DNA of 64,000 nucleotides. It comes from Aureobasidium sp. EXF-3400 (Eukaryota; Ascomycota; Dothideomycetes; Dothideales; Saccotheciaceae). Positions within the stretch are counted from its first letter, which is position 1, and every line of letters begins with the position of its first letter. Location of the stretch: positions 124,001 through 188,000 of the forward strand of contig SWBL01000022.1 in the NCBI GenBank assembly GCA_024195585.1, read 5' to 3'. Shown here one piece after another: positions 22,370 through 33,320 of this stretch. Below the pieces are notes generated by a model. It saw nothing but the letters and a program-made list of their open reading frames with translations, did no database searches and had not been told where the DNA came from. The translations under genes and the position numbers were made by a program.

Positions 22370-23356
22370 ATGCACTTCACCTCTTCCCTCGTGGCCGCCA
22401 CCCTGGCAATCGGCGCAAATGCTGCTCAGTACAAGCGCCAGGACTATGGCAACTTCAACCAGACCTCGACCGCTCCTGCCTTCAGCTACGCTCCTCTGTC
22501 CAGCTCTTCGGTTGTCGCTCCCGTCGCTTCTTCTGTTGAGGCTTCCTCAGTTGCCATCCCTCTCTCCACTGGCGCATACGAGAGCTCTGCCGCTGCCGTC
22601 GAGACCAGCTCGGTTGCCGCTCCCTTGAGCACCGGTGTCTCTGCTTACCCTAGCATCAACACCAACGCTGCCTTTGGAACTGGTGCCTATGGCTCTGGTG
22701 TCACTTCTGCCCCCGCTGCTGCTGCCACTGGACACGAGGTTGTCACTGCCTACACCACCTTCACCACTGATGTGACCCTTACCTACACCATTGGCGGTGG
22801 CTCGACCAAGTCGGTTATCACCACCACCATCCACAAGACCTCAACCGCCTACCAGACTCAGACTGTCTACGCCACCCCTGCCGCTTCGGGCGCTGCCACC
22901 TCGGCCTCGTCCGCTGCTGCCGGCTACGGCATGGACTCCAACTCCACCTCGACCACCACTCTGTCGACCACCAGCACCACCACCAACACCGTTACTGTTT
23001 CGCCTACTTCCACCGGCTCTTACCTCAGCTTCTGGGGCGAGAAGGCCGCCGTCACTGGCAACGGCTCGAGCTACGGTGCTCCCGGAACTGGCGCCAGCGC
23101 TACTGACTCTGCTGGCTGCGCTGCCGCTTCCACCGTCACTGTCACTGCCAGCGAGACTGTCTACATCACTGTTGACTCTGCCATGAGCACCATCGCTCAG
23201 AGCACTGCCACCGGTGCCAGCGTCGTCCCCAAGCAGAGCAGCGCTGCCCCTTACTACCCCACCACCTCTGGTGCCGCTAGCTCTTCCAGCTGCGCTTCTA
23301 CTGGTTTCATCACCATCCACAGACCTTCGGGCGCCGCCTACCCTACCGCTTACTAG
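22370..23356 (+). CDS. Secreted Ser/Thr/Ala-rich surface protein
   Basis: A single-exon 328-residue protein. It begins with a clear signal peptide (MHFTSSLVAATLAIGANA) followed by a Kex2-like YKRQ site. The rest is dominated by Ser, Thr, Ala and Val, with VVTAYTTFTTDVTLTY and later TVTVTASETVYITV, a beta-rich pattern common in fungal wall glycoproteins. Many Ser/Thr residues could be O-mannosylated. The C-terminus (RPSGAAYPTAY) is not hydrophobic, so no GPI anchor is predicted. Codon use is strongly C-ending (GCC, ACC, TCC), suggesting high expression. No enzymatic domain is recognised. Confidence 0.85.
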   Translation: MHFTSSLVAATLAIGANAAQYKRQDYGNFNQTSTAPAFSYAPLSSSSVVAPVASSVEASSVAIPLSTGAYESSAAAVETSSVAAPLSTGVSAYPSINTNAAFGTGAYGSGVTSAPAAAATGHEVVTAYTTFTTDVTLTYTIGGGSTKSVITTTIHKTSTAYQTQTVYATPAASGAATSASSAAAGYGMDSNSTSTTTLSTTSTTTNTVTVSPTSTGSYLSFWGEKAAVTGNGSSYGAPGTGASATDSAGCAAASTVTVTASETVYITVDSAMSTIAQSTATGASVVPKQSSAAPYYPTTSGAASSSSCASTGFITIHRPSGAAYPTAY

Positions 23357-24645
23357 ATACACTAGCAAGTGCCCGCTCTTATGAGCTGTAACGACCCCAA
23401 TCCGGCATTGATGATCTCCTCCAACCCCCCAAAATCCACTCGTGTGTATCTATGCACCGTCCTTTTCAGATAACGGCATGACATGTAAATGTCTTACGCT
23501 TGTCATCTGTCAGGATATCTATTGTCTATTTTCACACTCTGGCTTCACATTTTCGTCCCCACCCTGAGGGTTTAGCATTGCGATCTATAAAGGGCTGGGC
23601 TCTTTTACTATTTTTGTTATTTCTTCTTCTTGCTTATACCCTTCCAATCGTCTTTGGACGCAATCCTACCGCTCACGTAGTTTGGTACCATTACACGAAC
23701 CGCGTTCGTCCTTGTTTCCATCTGTTGATATCGATTGACGTGTGTTTTTATATCTTTCCTTTGTATATCAAGTTTCCTATGTTCTCAACAGAAGAAAAGG
23801 AAATTCTCATGGAGCGATAGGCGCTGGTCTCTTGTCTCCTTTCTTCAGCTCTGTCTAGAACACTACGAACATTTGTATACAACTAGAAGGATCAAAAATC
23901 CTTTACTATCCATATCAACACATCTCTTTCCATATCTCTATCGCATACGACTTCATCTCTAGTGAAACCACCATGGGCCGAATTTGCCGAGCAGGGCAAA
24001 GCGACCCTGGGTGTTTGACCAGGAAACTCTCCCTCTCTCATCTCCAAGATGATCATAATCTCGCCAATCCATGCCAAAGTTTATCTTACCCTTCCAAGCC
24101 AGAGTTTCAAGTTTGATCACAATCGATTGCGAGTATCGACATCGATTTGATGCGTTCTTTGTTGTTGTCGCAATCAATTGCAATCGTTCGCCGTTCATCG
24201 GCTTTTGCAACGGCTATGGGGCTGCCTTCGTTTATCCCCCTATACTACGTTGGAGTTTATGGAGATGACGAATGCTGCTTGTTGTCGCGTGATTTGTCTA
24301 TTGCTTGCCCCCTTTGCTATGATCTATGCAATTGAGGGTGCCGAGAATCCGTGGTATAAGGAGTATGGGTTGTGGGGACCTCAGGGAGTGCGGGATTTGT
24401 TAGATGAAGTGGGGGAGTCACCCTGTCTCTATCCTGTGAGGCCTCTATCACGTTGAGTCTTGCTTTTATATCTTGGATAATAGCAATAATCGCTTCAACA
24501 TTCAATTCATAAGTACTGAGATGTGACGAGAAGTTGCAAGACCGGGAGTGTAACAAAATTTAGTGTTGCTGGGATGTCCGGTGCCATCTTCATCAAGCTT
24601 CGTTTCGCGTACTGAAAACAGATAGAATACGAATCACATCAATCA
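23357..24645. other. Convergent 3' intergenic region
   Basis: About 1.3 kb between the convergent surface-protein and reductase genes. T-rich runs at 23600-23800. Short frames only; nothing supported. Confidence 0.5.
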
Positions 24646-25623
24646 TCAATCTGCCTTCATTTGACTAGGCAGAGACATCTGCTGGACAACAACCTTCTTC
24701 CACTTTTCTTGTCCCTCCTTGATATCCTCTTTCCTCGGTGCATCTCTTTTGGCCCAATTCATGATATCCTTTGAATGTTGCAGTTTGCCAGCCCAAGTCA
24801 AGCAACTCCATTTTGACTCCTCTTCCCACACTGGCAACACAAGACCGTCTTCTCGTACGGTTAAGTTGCCTCTAGTACCGCATGTCGTACAACCAATAGC
24901 ATTCTTGTCATGTGCCGGCAGAAGTTCAAACTTGGCAAGATGGCAATGCGGACATGCGCCTTCTTCTTGGTCACCCAGATACTCTGCATCATCGTACGAC
25001 TTGCCAATTTGACTCGCAATGTTCGTGCCCATCCTCTGAGCTCGAGAAATCAAATCTTGATGTAAACACACCGCCCCTGAGCTTCCCAGGTCTTGCCCGA
25101 TGAATTGATCCACGATTCTGGCATGTAGGGCATAGAACAAGAGGTGCAATGATGGTAACACCATAGTGAATTGATCTGGTGTTGAAGACCCTCCCACAGC
25201 AATGAAACCCAATACTCGTGGTTTAGACAGACGGGGGTCGAGTTTGTCGGGATTGAAGGTCTTGCCAAAAGTGACGTCGAGAGAAGGTCCTCCTATTCTA
25301 TCCATGAGTAGCTTTAGAGTGCCTAAGGGTTGATGGCTGTATGTGGGCGTGGACACGATGATGGCATCGGCGTCAAGGATAGCTTCGCGGACGGCGGCTC
25401 GATCGTCGGGTGCATTATTGGAGGCCACATTGAGCTTTGAGGCGAGATCGAAACCGACTGGGCTATCCAGAGGTGCTGGGTTGGTTGGTATAGATATAGA
25501 CGGAACGTGTATCCATGATGTCGTGATGGTAGAGTCGGACTCGGTAGCTGCTGTCAAGGCAGCCTTGAGCAAGATCTCAGAATTACCAGAAGGCGTGCCG
25601 TTTCCTAAACCAAGAATATGCAT
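24646..25623 (-). CDS. NADPH-dependent FMN reductase-like protein with C-terminal zinc ribbon
   Basis: A single-exon 325-residue protein. Residues 1-190 match the flavodoxin-like FMN_red fold: MHILGLGNGTPSGNSE is the phosphate-binding turn, and DADAIIVSTPTYSHQPLGTLK is the second flavin loop. Residues ~222-260 carry two CxxC pairs (ACPHCHLAKFELL ... IGCTTCGTRGNL), a rubredoxin-like or zinc-ribbon module. The remainder is a Lys/Glu-rich tail. Proteins of this fold pass electrons from NAD(P)H through FMN to quinones, iron or azo compounds; the acceptor here is unknown. The ATG is the first in frame. Confidence 0.8.
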   Translation of the reverse strand: MHILGLGNGTPSGNSEILLKAALTAATESDSTITTSWIHVPSISIPTNPAPLDSPVGFDLASKLNVASNNAPDDRAAVREAILDADAIIVSTPTYSHQPLGTLKLLMDRIGGPSLDVTFGKTFNPDKLDPRLSKPRVLGFIAVGGSSTPDQFTMVLPSLHLLFYALHARIVDQFIGQDLGSSGAVCLHQDLISRAQRMGTNIASQIGKSYDDAEYLGDQEEGACPHCHLAKFELLPAHDKNAIGCTTCGTRGNLTVREDGLVLPVWEEESKWSCLTWAGKLQHSKDIMNWAKRDAPRKEDIKEGQEKWKKVVVQQMSLPSQMKAD

Positions 25624-25877
25624 TGCGCGACGATTGAAAAATAGGTAGATGTACTTACAGAACTATTGTCCTGAGCTTAGGATATATATCTTGATGCTCA
25701 AAGAGGGGTCAGTGGTTTGAATCGGATAGCTCGGATCTACAATCGAGCCCTAACCTAGGGCTTTCATCGGGATGTGGAGGAACGGCAGTGGGGAAGCAGT
25801 CTGCCAGATTGGCACATTGTGGAATCAGATGTGGTTGTTGAGAACAAAAAACCGCGCCTAATGAAACAGCAACTCAA

Positions 25878-26089
25878 CCTACCCATGTGCTGAATATTGT
25901 CACTCTCATCGCTCTCACGACAACACATACGCGGCGCTGGAGCTATAAAAATGCTTAGTGTTTTCCAGAAGGTAGTGAAGTCCATAGAGAGTCGATAACA
26001 TTACGACTATTAGTGGACACTTCCTATCTGTCAAAAGAACTGTGCATTTCGGTAGTTGTCCGCGTGACATGATTTTGCACATGGGGAGG
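25878..26089 (-). mobile_element. MITE-like element, copy 1 (212 bp)
   Basis: Bounded by ~26-bp terminal inverted repeats at 25878-25903 and 26064-26089, beginning CCTACCCATGTGC on the left; the right end reads as CCTCCCCATGTGC on the reverse strand. Both arms end in GTCAC after the same spacing. The reverse complement of the whole element aligns end to end with the 212-bp element at 48899-49110, with shared blocks such as GAAATGCACAGT, ATCGACT and TCTGGAA. It has no coding capacity. No target-site duplication is obvious, so the transposon superfamily is unknown. Confidence 0.75.
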
Positions 26090-27308
26090 AAGGACCGACA
26101 ACGTAGGTGGTGAGCAGTCTTCGTTATTATCGGTCTCCAGGCATAAGTTTGACTTGGCTTTCAGATGTTCGCATTGAAGCCTCTTGAACTGTCAGCATGG
26201 TACCGATTGATCCGAAATTGAGTCAAGCGCAGCAAGTTCAGCAAACCAAGAGGAGCCCAACCTCCACATGATTAGATTGTAGTGTCTCCATCCGGCAACC
26301 AAAGCTTGAAGGCAGGCAGAGACGTTGGCGAGATGCTCAACCGAGACATAGGCCTCACGGGTCTGCATGGCTCATCGAGGTCTCCTGAATCATGCAGCGG
26401 GAGGTCCATATGGAGATAGATCATTATTGTTGAGCGTCATAGATGGTTGTGTGAACCAGAAGGGAAGAGCGAAGGTCCAGACAACGCCATTGCCGCACAA
26501 GTCTCCGGTTGATCATTTTGCCGATGTTTCGCCAGGACTTTGTAAGCCGTCATTTCTCTCTGTTCAATCACCCTACATCAACTCTTGGCTTCAGGGTGAA
26601 CTCCGAATGTGACCATCGAGATTATGCGACTCTCAACGGCCGGCTAGATACAATCCTCTGCAGGCCGGTTTTAAAGTTGGCTAGTCTTCCATCCCTCTCT
26701 CTCCAGCTCGGCAGCTCCCGCCGTGCATCATATCATCTCGGCAAGGTCTACTTCCTTTCTTGGACGGCTCGAAATATCGCATACATGCAGAGTGGCAGCC
26801 TCCCGCAAGCAAGAGATTTGGAAGTATAGAGTCGGACCCGAAACTCAACCTGACATTGTATATGCAGAAGGATTCCGTGCCTGACGCGCAGGAACACCCG
26901 GTCTTGATCGTTAAGCTATCCCTGCCAACATGCCAGAGGTTGCCGTAACGTCGGGTTCGTGAACCGTGATCAGTTTACAGGTCCATTGTTCAGCGACCAC
27001 CATGGAGCAGCGCTATCTGATGCTGGCCTATGCTCAAGGACATCCAGAAGGCCATTGGAATGCCGCTATACTCGTAGCCACTCTTTCTACCGCGGCTGTC
27101 GCGACTCGCAAGCTTCACCAACTGAACCAGGTGCGAGTAAAACGGTCGTGCTTCTAACATTCCATAGCGTTCAGCCTCCCATATGCAGCTCTCTCCAAGT
27201 GACTATTCTCGTCCAGTTCTGGTAACCACATTCTCCTGATGGCGTCCAGAGCGGGTGACTGAAAGTCCTGAACAGCTGAGAAGGATTGTCCAGGATGTGA
27301 ACTAAAGG

Positions 27309-27315
27309 TATAAAG
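27309..27315 (+). promoter_or_regulatory. Putative TATA box of the esterase gene
   Basis: TATAAAG about 50 bp upstream of the ATG. The position fits a short 5' leader, but this is motif evidence only. Confidence 0.4.
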
Positions 27316-27362
27316 ACTCCAGCGTTGTCGTTGTCGAGAAGAGCTATCATCAAACACTCAAC

Positions 27363-29245
27363 ATGAAGACTTCGATCGTTCTGTCCGCAGCCTTCTATGC
27401 TGTGGCACAATCTGCCGCAACTGCAGGGTGTGGAAATCCTTTATCGCCTCAATTCACTCGTGGAGGTGCCGATCAGACCAACACCTTAAGCTTCACAACC
27501 TCGGGCGGAGTTGTTCGCAGCTATTTACTTCATATCCCTTCTTCCTACGATACTAACACACCCGCGCCCTTCGCGTTCTCTTTCCATGGCAGAGGCGCAT
27601 CTCCCCAGGAAGAGGAGAGTATCTCGGGGCTGTCAAACGAGACCTTCAACCCAAACTATCTGGTGGCATACCCGTTGGGTATCAATGCGGAATGGCAAGG
27701 TGATCCGGACGCTGTTGGCTTTGATGACATCAGTTTTACACTTGAACTTCTCACCAATTTGACAAGCACTTTCTGTCTCGACTCATCCAGGTTGTACGCA
27801 ACAGGAAAGAGCAATGGAGGAGGGTTTGCTGCGAACATCCTAGCCTGCGACCCTCAGGCGTCTCGCGTTTTTGCAGCATTCTCCGGTGTGTCAGGAGCCT
27901 ATTACCAAGGAACGACTGATGTCAACTGCAATGATGCCACCGTATCTATTGCTTGCAACCCAGGCCGTTATCCCGTGCCGCTTTTCACGACTCATGGCGA
28001 TTCTGATACGACGATTCCATACGTAGGAGGGGGCCGTCGTGGTCGTTGTTTACCCTCTATCCCACTGTTCATGACAAGCTGGTCAAGTCGCAACAACTTG
28101 GGATCTTCAAACACTTCGGTCTCACTTTACAACAACAATGTGGTCCGCTACGACTACGGAAACGAGACTTTCCCACAGCTGGGCGCCCATTACTATGTGC
28201 ATGGTCTTGGACATACCTGGCCTTCCATTGCAGCTGGATCATGGTTTGATGCAACACCTCTGATGCTCGCTTTCTTCAACAAATGGACCCTGGACACGAC
28301 GCCCTATAACTTCGTGAACGCCACTACTAGTACAACTACCACTACCAGCTCCTCATCCACACGAACGTCTTCGACAGCCACATCAACCTCCAGCGCGTCG
28401 TCGTTGCCTAACTTGTGTCCATCGGCAAATGGTCAGACAGTGACTGACTCTAACGGCAATGGCTATCGCGTCACCTGTTCGGCGGACAACAGCGTTGGAT
28501 CTTATGCCAATACTCAGGCTTCTACATCATACCTGGACTGTATGAATGCTTGTGATGCCGCGAGCTCGGCTGGTTGTGTGGGCTTCACGTACGTTGGCGG
28601 CGGCGGAGGCGGTTCATCGGGCACTTGTTGGTTGAAAAAGAGCATGGCCACCTACACAACTGCTGGTAGCAACACGATCTCTGCAATCAGGGTATCTGGT
28701 GGATCATCTGGCTCCAGTGTCTCATCTGTTGCATCAAGTGCATCATCGTCATCGACATCAACATTGTCGGCCACTTCATCCGTGGCACTATCTTCCGCTC
28801 CTGCTACCTCGGCTCTATCTTGCCCTGCTTCGAACAACCAGATATACACCTACGCGGCCAATGGAGCACAATTCGTAATCGAGTGTGGCATAGACCATTC
28901 AGGAGGTGATATGTCTAGTCTCTCTGTCAAGAACCTCGAAGGCTGTATCGCAGCTTGTGCAACTACCACCGGCTGTGTCGATGTGTCGCTGTCTGGATCG
29001 GCTTGCTATTTGAAGAAGACCCTCGGAGCAGCTGTCAACAACGGTGGTATTCTCGGAGCCAGGTACATTGGTATTGCCTCGACATCGTCGTCCTCTTCGG
29101 CATCATTGTCCTCTCCGACATCATTAATATCAACATCACTATCATCATCATCATCTTCGTCATCATCATCATCATCAACGTTGGCAACGTCAACAGCATC
29201 ATCAACGTTGGCAACGTCAACAAGCGTACTGAGCAGTAGCGCTGT

Positions 29246-29278
<33 letters not shown>

Positions 29279-30299
29279 TTCTTCTTCTTCTTCTTCTTCT
29301 TCTTCTTCTTCTTCCTCCTCAACACCTGCAACCCAATCGTCATCGTCGTCGTCGTCGTCGTCGAGCGTATCGCCATCTGTTGGCGCGGATGGTTACACCA
29401 CGACTAGCTATCCTCCTACTTGCACTTCTATCAACACCAATATCTATGCAGTGGTAGACAACAGTGGAAAGCCCTACCTATACATGTGCGGCGGCGGTTC
29501 AGCAGGAGGTACAGCATCGACAATCACCAATGTTGCCAACTGGACTGCTTGCTTCCAAGCTTGTGATAGCTACACCGGCTGTACTGGTTTCAGTTACAAC
29601 CAAGGCGCCGCTCTCGGCAATGGAGTCGGCCAGTGCTTGATTAAGACAGATAGTCCTCAGTCTTTCGTCAGTACTGCTAATCTTCTGAGCACAAGAGTTG
29701 CTGGATACATTCGTCCAATCACTACTACCTCTAGCTCAGTATTGACGAGTGCAAGTACGACTGCCACTTCCAGCTCGGTATCAACAAGCGCAAGTATCAC
29801 TGCGAGCACTAGCGCCTCTTCAACGCTGAGCACAAGCAGCTCGAGTACGCTGAGCTCTACAACGACACCATCCATGACCTCGTTCAGCACTTCGACTATT
29901 CCTTCCAGTTCGGCTACAACCTCTTCTTCGATTGTTTCGAGCCCTAGTTCCTCGTCATCTACGACGAGCTCCAGCTCCTCTAGTTCCTCATTTGTGATCT
30001 CAAGCTCGAGTACCTTATCGACGGCAGTCACTCCCTCATCCACTGCCGTCGCCGCACCTTCCTGTCCGGCATCCAATGGCACTATGTACACTGACGCCAG
30101 TGGATTTGCATACACCGTTCTCTGCACCTACGACACCTCAGCCAACAACATTGTCGTATCATCCAGCGCCAGTAGCTTTGGAGATTGTGCTGTACTCTGT
30201 GATACCACCACTGGATGCACTGGTCTTACGTTCAACGGCACTGTTTGTTCGCTCAAGCAGTCTTTTGGTCAATACATTCTTGGTGCTATCAAAGCATGA
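27363..30299 (+). CDS. Secreted CE1/LpqC-type esterase with four apple/PAN-like modules
   Basis: A single-exon 978-residue protein with a signal peptide. Residues ~20-320 form an alpha/beta-hydrolase related to feruloyl esterases and polyhydroxybutyrate depolymerases: FHGRGASP, nucleophile Ser150 in GKSNGGG, an Asp at about 213-215 in THGDSDTT, and His284 in GLGHTWP. Four Cys-rich modules start near residues 352, 485, 682 and 898, each with a C..C pattern, a middle TGC(V/T)G(F/V) or AGCVGF and a final LKK or LIK, resembling apple/PAN domains. They are joined by long Ser/Thr linkers, including an almost pure Ser stretch of about 28 residues. The family hydrolyses plant-wall or polyester ester bonds; the PAN-like modules probably bind carbohydrate or protein. 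Substrate unknown. Confidence 0.82.
29098..29363 (+). repeat. Coding microsatellite (poly-Ser linker)
   Basis: Runs of (TCA)n, (TCT)n and (TCG)n trinucleotides, including a near-perfect TCT block at about 29245-29315, all reading as serine. A locus of this kind is prone to length variation without breaking frame. Confidence 0.9.
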
Positions 30300-30478
30300 G
30301 GGATAGCTGGAGTAAGACTTCGTGTTGAACGTGGACAGCATATTTTTCGGGGTTTCTTTCCTATAGGGTCAGGATTTTAGGCGTTATTGGAGATGATCAT
30401 GGGTTGACTAGAGCACTAGATATGAGCAATATATTACCTTCATGAACCTCAAACAAACAAGACCCCGCATGGACCACG

Positions 30479-32541
30479 CTATTCCGATTTGATAGCAGCA
30501 CGACCTAGCGCCAATTCTTCCAAAGTCAAAGTCTGCCCATTCTTGTCGCGTGAGCGAGGGATCCAGTATATCGTCAGTACAAGCCCGATAAGCATGAATG
30601 CTGAAAAGCTGCAGACGACTATAAGCCTGGTCACAAACAAACATGACTTTTTTGATAGGAAACTTACACAAGTAAATATGTCTTGTCGTCTTTGATACTG
30701 CCTGTGATCCATCCGAGAATACATTGAGACAGCACAGCTCCGAACTTGCCGAAAGCAGCGCTGATACCATGGGCCGTACATCTATAGCGCGTAGGGAACA
30801 CTTCTGCTGGTATGATGTAGGTAGTAGCATTTGGTCCTGTGTTTGATGTCAATATCAACTCCGATTGCAGGTCTTAGAGGCTTACCAAAGTTGAAGAAGA
30901 TCTGTGTCAGTATATATAACACCACAAGTACCGATGATCTTTGTGAGTCCATTAGTTTGCGATAGCTTGTACCGATCACAAGAAATAGTATGAACAACCA
31001 GAAGAAACCATTGATCTGGATAGTCCTTCGTCCCAAGCGATTGATCGAGATGAGCGTGACCAAGTTGCCCAGTATAGCTCCGAGTGACACGATCAATAAG
31101 CTTTGCCATGCGTTGGCCAGGAGAGATTGGTACAATGGTGGCTCTGACTGATTGTTGTTTGTCCAGATCTTCTCGAGAGTGGTATAGTCATTCTGTAGAG
31201 TAAGTTAGCAGACACATGGCCTGGTTTTAGGCAAACATACCATGCCAAGCCCATAGAAGGCCAAATCGAGAGACAACCATGTCAAGGAAGTCGCTACCAA
31301 GGTGCGATAGTTTCCTTGATGCCAAAAGTACTCCTTGATATCTGCCCACGAGGCTTGTGGTGGTTGCGACATCTCATCTGACTCCATGACTGAGAGGGGG
31401 ACGATTGGGTTCAATCCTTCGGCCTGAAATTCGTCTTCATGGTCCTGTTGGAAAGAGTCTCGGCTTTCGGTCGAGAAGTGATCACCAGAGTAGAAGTAGC
31501 GGTCGACATCAACAGCTGCTTGATGATCATCTCTTACAATGTCGACAGTGTATCTCGGGCTGTGCAATCGAACAGTCAGCATATACACATATGAAAGATC
31601 AGCATTCTTGCAACGCACCTTTCTATGATGGTGAGACGGAACCAGAGGGAAGCTGCCGCCGGTACTGCTCCAAGACCGAGGATCAAACGCCATATGACAT
31701 CCAGAGTCTGCTTACATTCATAATCACAGTCTGTGGTATTGTTCGGGAGTGACCCACGAGCGGCGTATACCGCAACCAGTGGAACCAATGTAGCGAGAAG
31801 CTGGCCAAGTGGCTGGCACATGAAGACGGCAGCCAACATCCTGCCTCGAAGTCTGGTCGGAGCCATTCTGAGAGCATACGTTAGTGATTACGAATGCTTA
31901 AGTCCCAATATGTCATACTCTGAACAAAGAACAGCACTCAATGGATAGTCAGCTCCGATGCCAATTCCCATCACAAGTCGCCAAAAGATAAGCCACCCAA
32001 CAAGCGACATGGATTGATTGGCACCGGTGGAGGCCATGGCTGAACCTAGAGCGGCGGCCACAGTGATGACAAGCTCAAGGCCGTAGGCCTTCCTTCGACC
32101 TGAGCTGGTTCAGCAGGAGCATATCTGTGTTCATGTAGATTGTCTCACCCAACCAGTCTCCAGCAAGACCGAAGCCTAGTTGGCCTAGAATACTACCTCC
32201 CAGAGTCGCAATATTGATGGCGACAGCATACTCATGTGGTACCATTCCTGTATTGGGGTAGTAGATGTGTCCTATCATGGGCATTACGAGATTGATGGAG
32301 AAGATCTGTATGATATGAGCGGGAACATGAGCTTCTCGACAGTCATCTTACATTGTACGCGTCTGTCAAGAAGCCAACTCCAGCGACTACGACAACCCAT
32401 AACCACTCTCTTCGTCTTGAATGCTCGAGAGAATCGAGAACATACTGCCGTCTGTCTGTGGGCTAATAAACCATCAGTGCCTGTATTGTCGCATTCAAGC
32501 GCCTGGTCATGATACCGAGATATCTTCAAATTTGGAGACAT
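30479..32541 (-). CDS. MFS inorganic phosphate transporter (Pho84-like)
   Basis: Nine exons fit (32541-32516, 32451-32352, 32305-32149, 32099-31919, 31867-31619, 31559-31241, 31192-30886, 30836-30668, 30626-30479), giving 551 residues. All joins after the first keep phase and restore Pho84-family motifs: [73 protein letters not shown] and [19 protein letters not shown]. Twelve helices fit, with a long central hydrophilic loop ([14 protein letters not shown] region). Pho84 relatives import phosphate with protons at the plasma membrane. The first exon, nine residues, is my least certain join; an in-frame TAG upstream of the second exon shows that some upstream exon is needed. Confidence 0.85.
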
Positions 32542-33320
32542 TGGCCCAAGGGTTAAGGTGCAATTTGACCCAAGTCAGTCCGGTCATCATACAGTATATA
32601 TCGAAGGTATTCAGTATTACAAGAGAGTCACCGGACACGATGTCGAAGAATACAAGAGGAGAATTATGAGATGCATAGCTGGCTCAAAAAATATAGGACT
32701 GCCAGCGAGGCGCAGGAACGGCTGGTGGAAGCCGCGACGCGCAGTAGTACATAGTCGTGTCTGCCTGAGTGCCTACTGCACCAATTGAGCGCCAGCTCGA
32801 GTTTTCATGCCTCAAACTCATCGAGCAGAATCAGAGATCCTTTGACCGGTTCAAGCCACACGCTGAAGTTTTCGCGTCACAGCCTGGCTGCATCTGAGAA
32901 CCAAGCATCATACCCCGTTGCTTACGGGTTTGATTAGAAACGACGAGCGATGTTCTGGCCGAGGACATGCGAGCTGCGCTCTGAGCTCGAATGACCAAAT
33001 GATGGTGCAGATGGAAGGAGGCTGGGTGGAAGGAGCGAGCAGAGGTCGCGAGAAACAGAAGGCTTGGCGGGGCCACGTTCCGCTGTCCGCAGTTTCCATT
33101 CGCTCGTTCCTTTATTGTCATGCACCTGCACCGTGACTCTTTTGCAGATGTCTATGTTTGTATCCAAGAGAAGTGTGTCTTATCAGCCTTGTTGCCACTT
33201 GATGAGTTGCGATGGATTCGACCGGGCGCTGGCTGGCAAGGAGGCTTTTCAACCAAGTCCCGCTGAACACAGTCAAGATGCTCGTCGCTCGCACTTGGAG
33301 ACACATTTCGCTTCTGCACT
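32542..33320. other. Divergent intergenic region, no gene seen
   Basis: About 0.8 kb between the divergent transporter and the 33.3-kb gene. Short frames on both strands lack domains. Presumed to hold both promoters. Confidence 0.5.

Larger units (their letters stand above)
25624..27362. other. Divergent intergenic region containing a MITE copy
   Basis: About 1.7 kb between the divergent reductase and esterase genes. It contains the 212-bp element annotated at 25878-26089. The rest shows only short frames with no domain. A TATA motif precedes the esterase start. Confidence 0.55.

Noticed and set aside
22841..23368. Long Gly/Ser-rich minus-strand frame opposite the surface protein
   Set aside because: It is a mirror of biased codon use in the plus-strand gene; there is no signal peptide or domain.
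29035..29376. A minus-strand frame rich in Lys and Met opposite the esterase
   Set aside because: It is the antisense of the poly-Ser trinucleotide repeats in a real gene, not an independent protein.
32463..32541. Reading the phosphate transporter through without a first intron
   Set aside because: An in-frame TAG precedes the second exon, and the direct frame from ATG 32541 loses the conserved GFLTDAYN motif.
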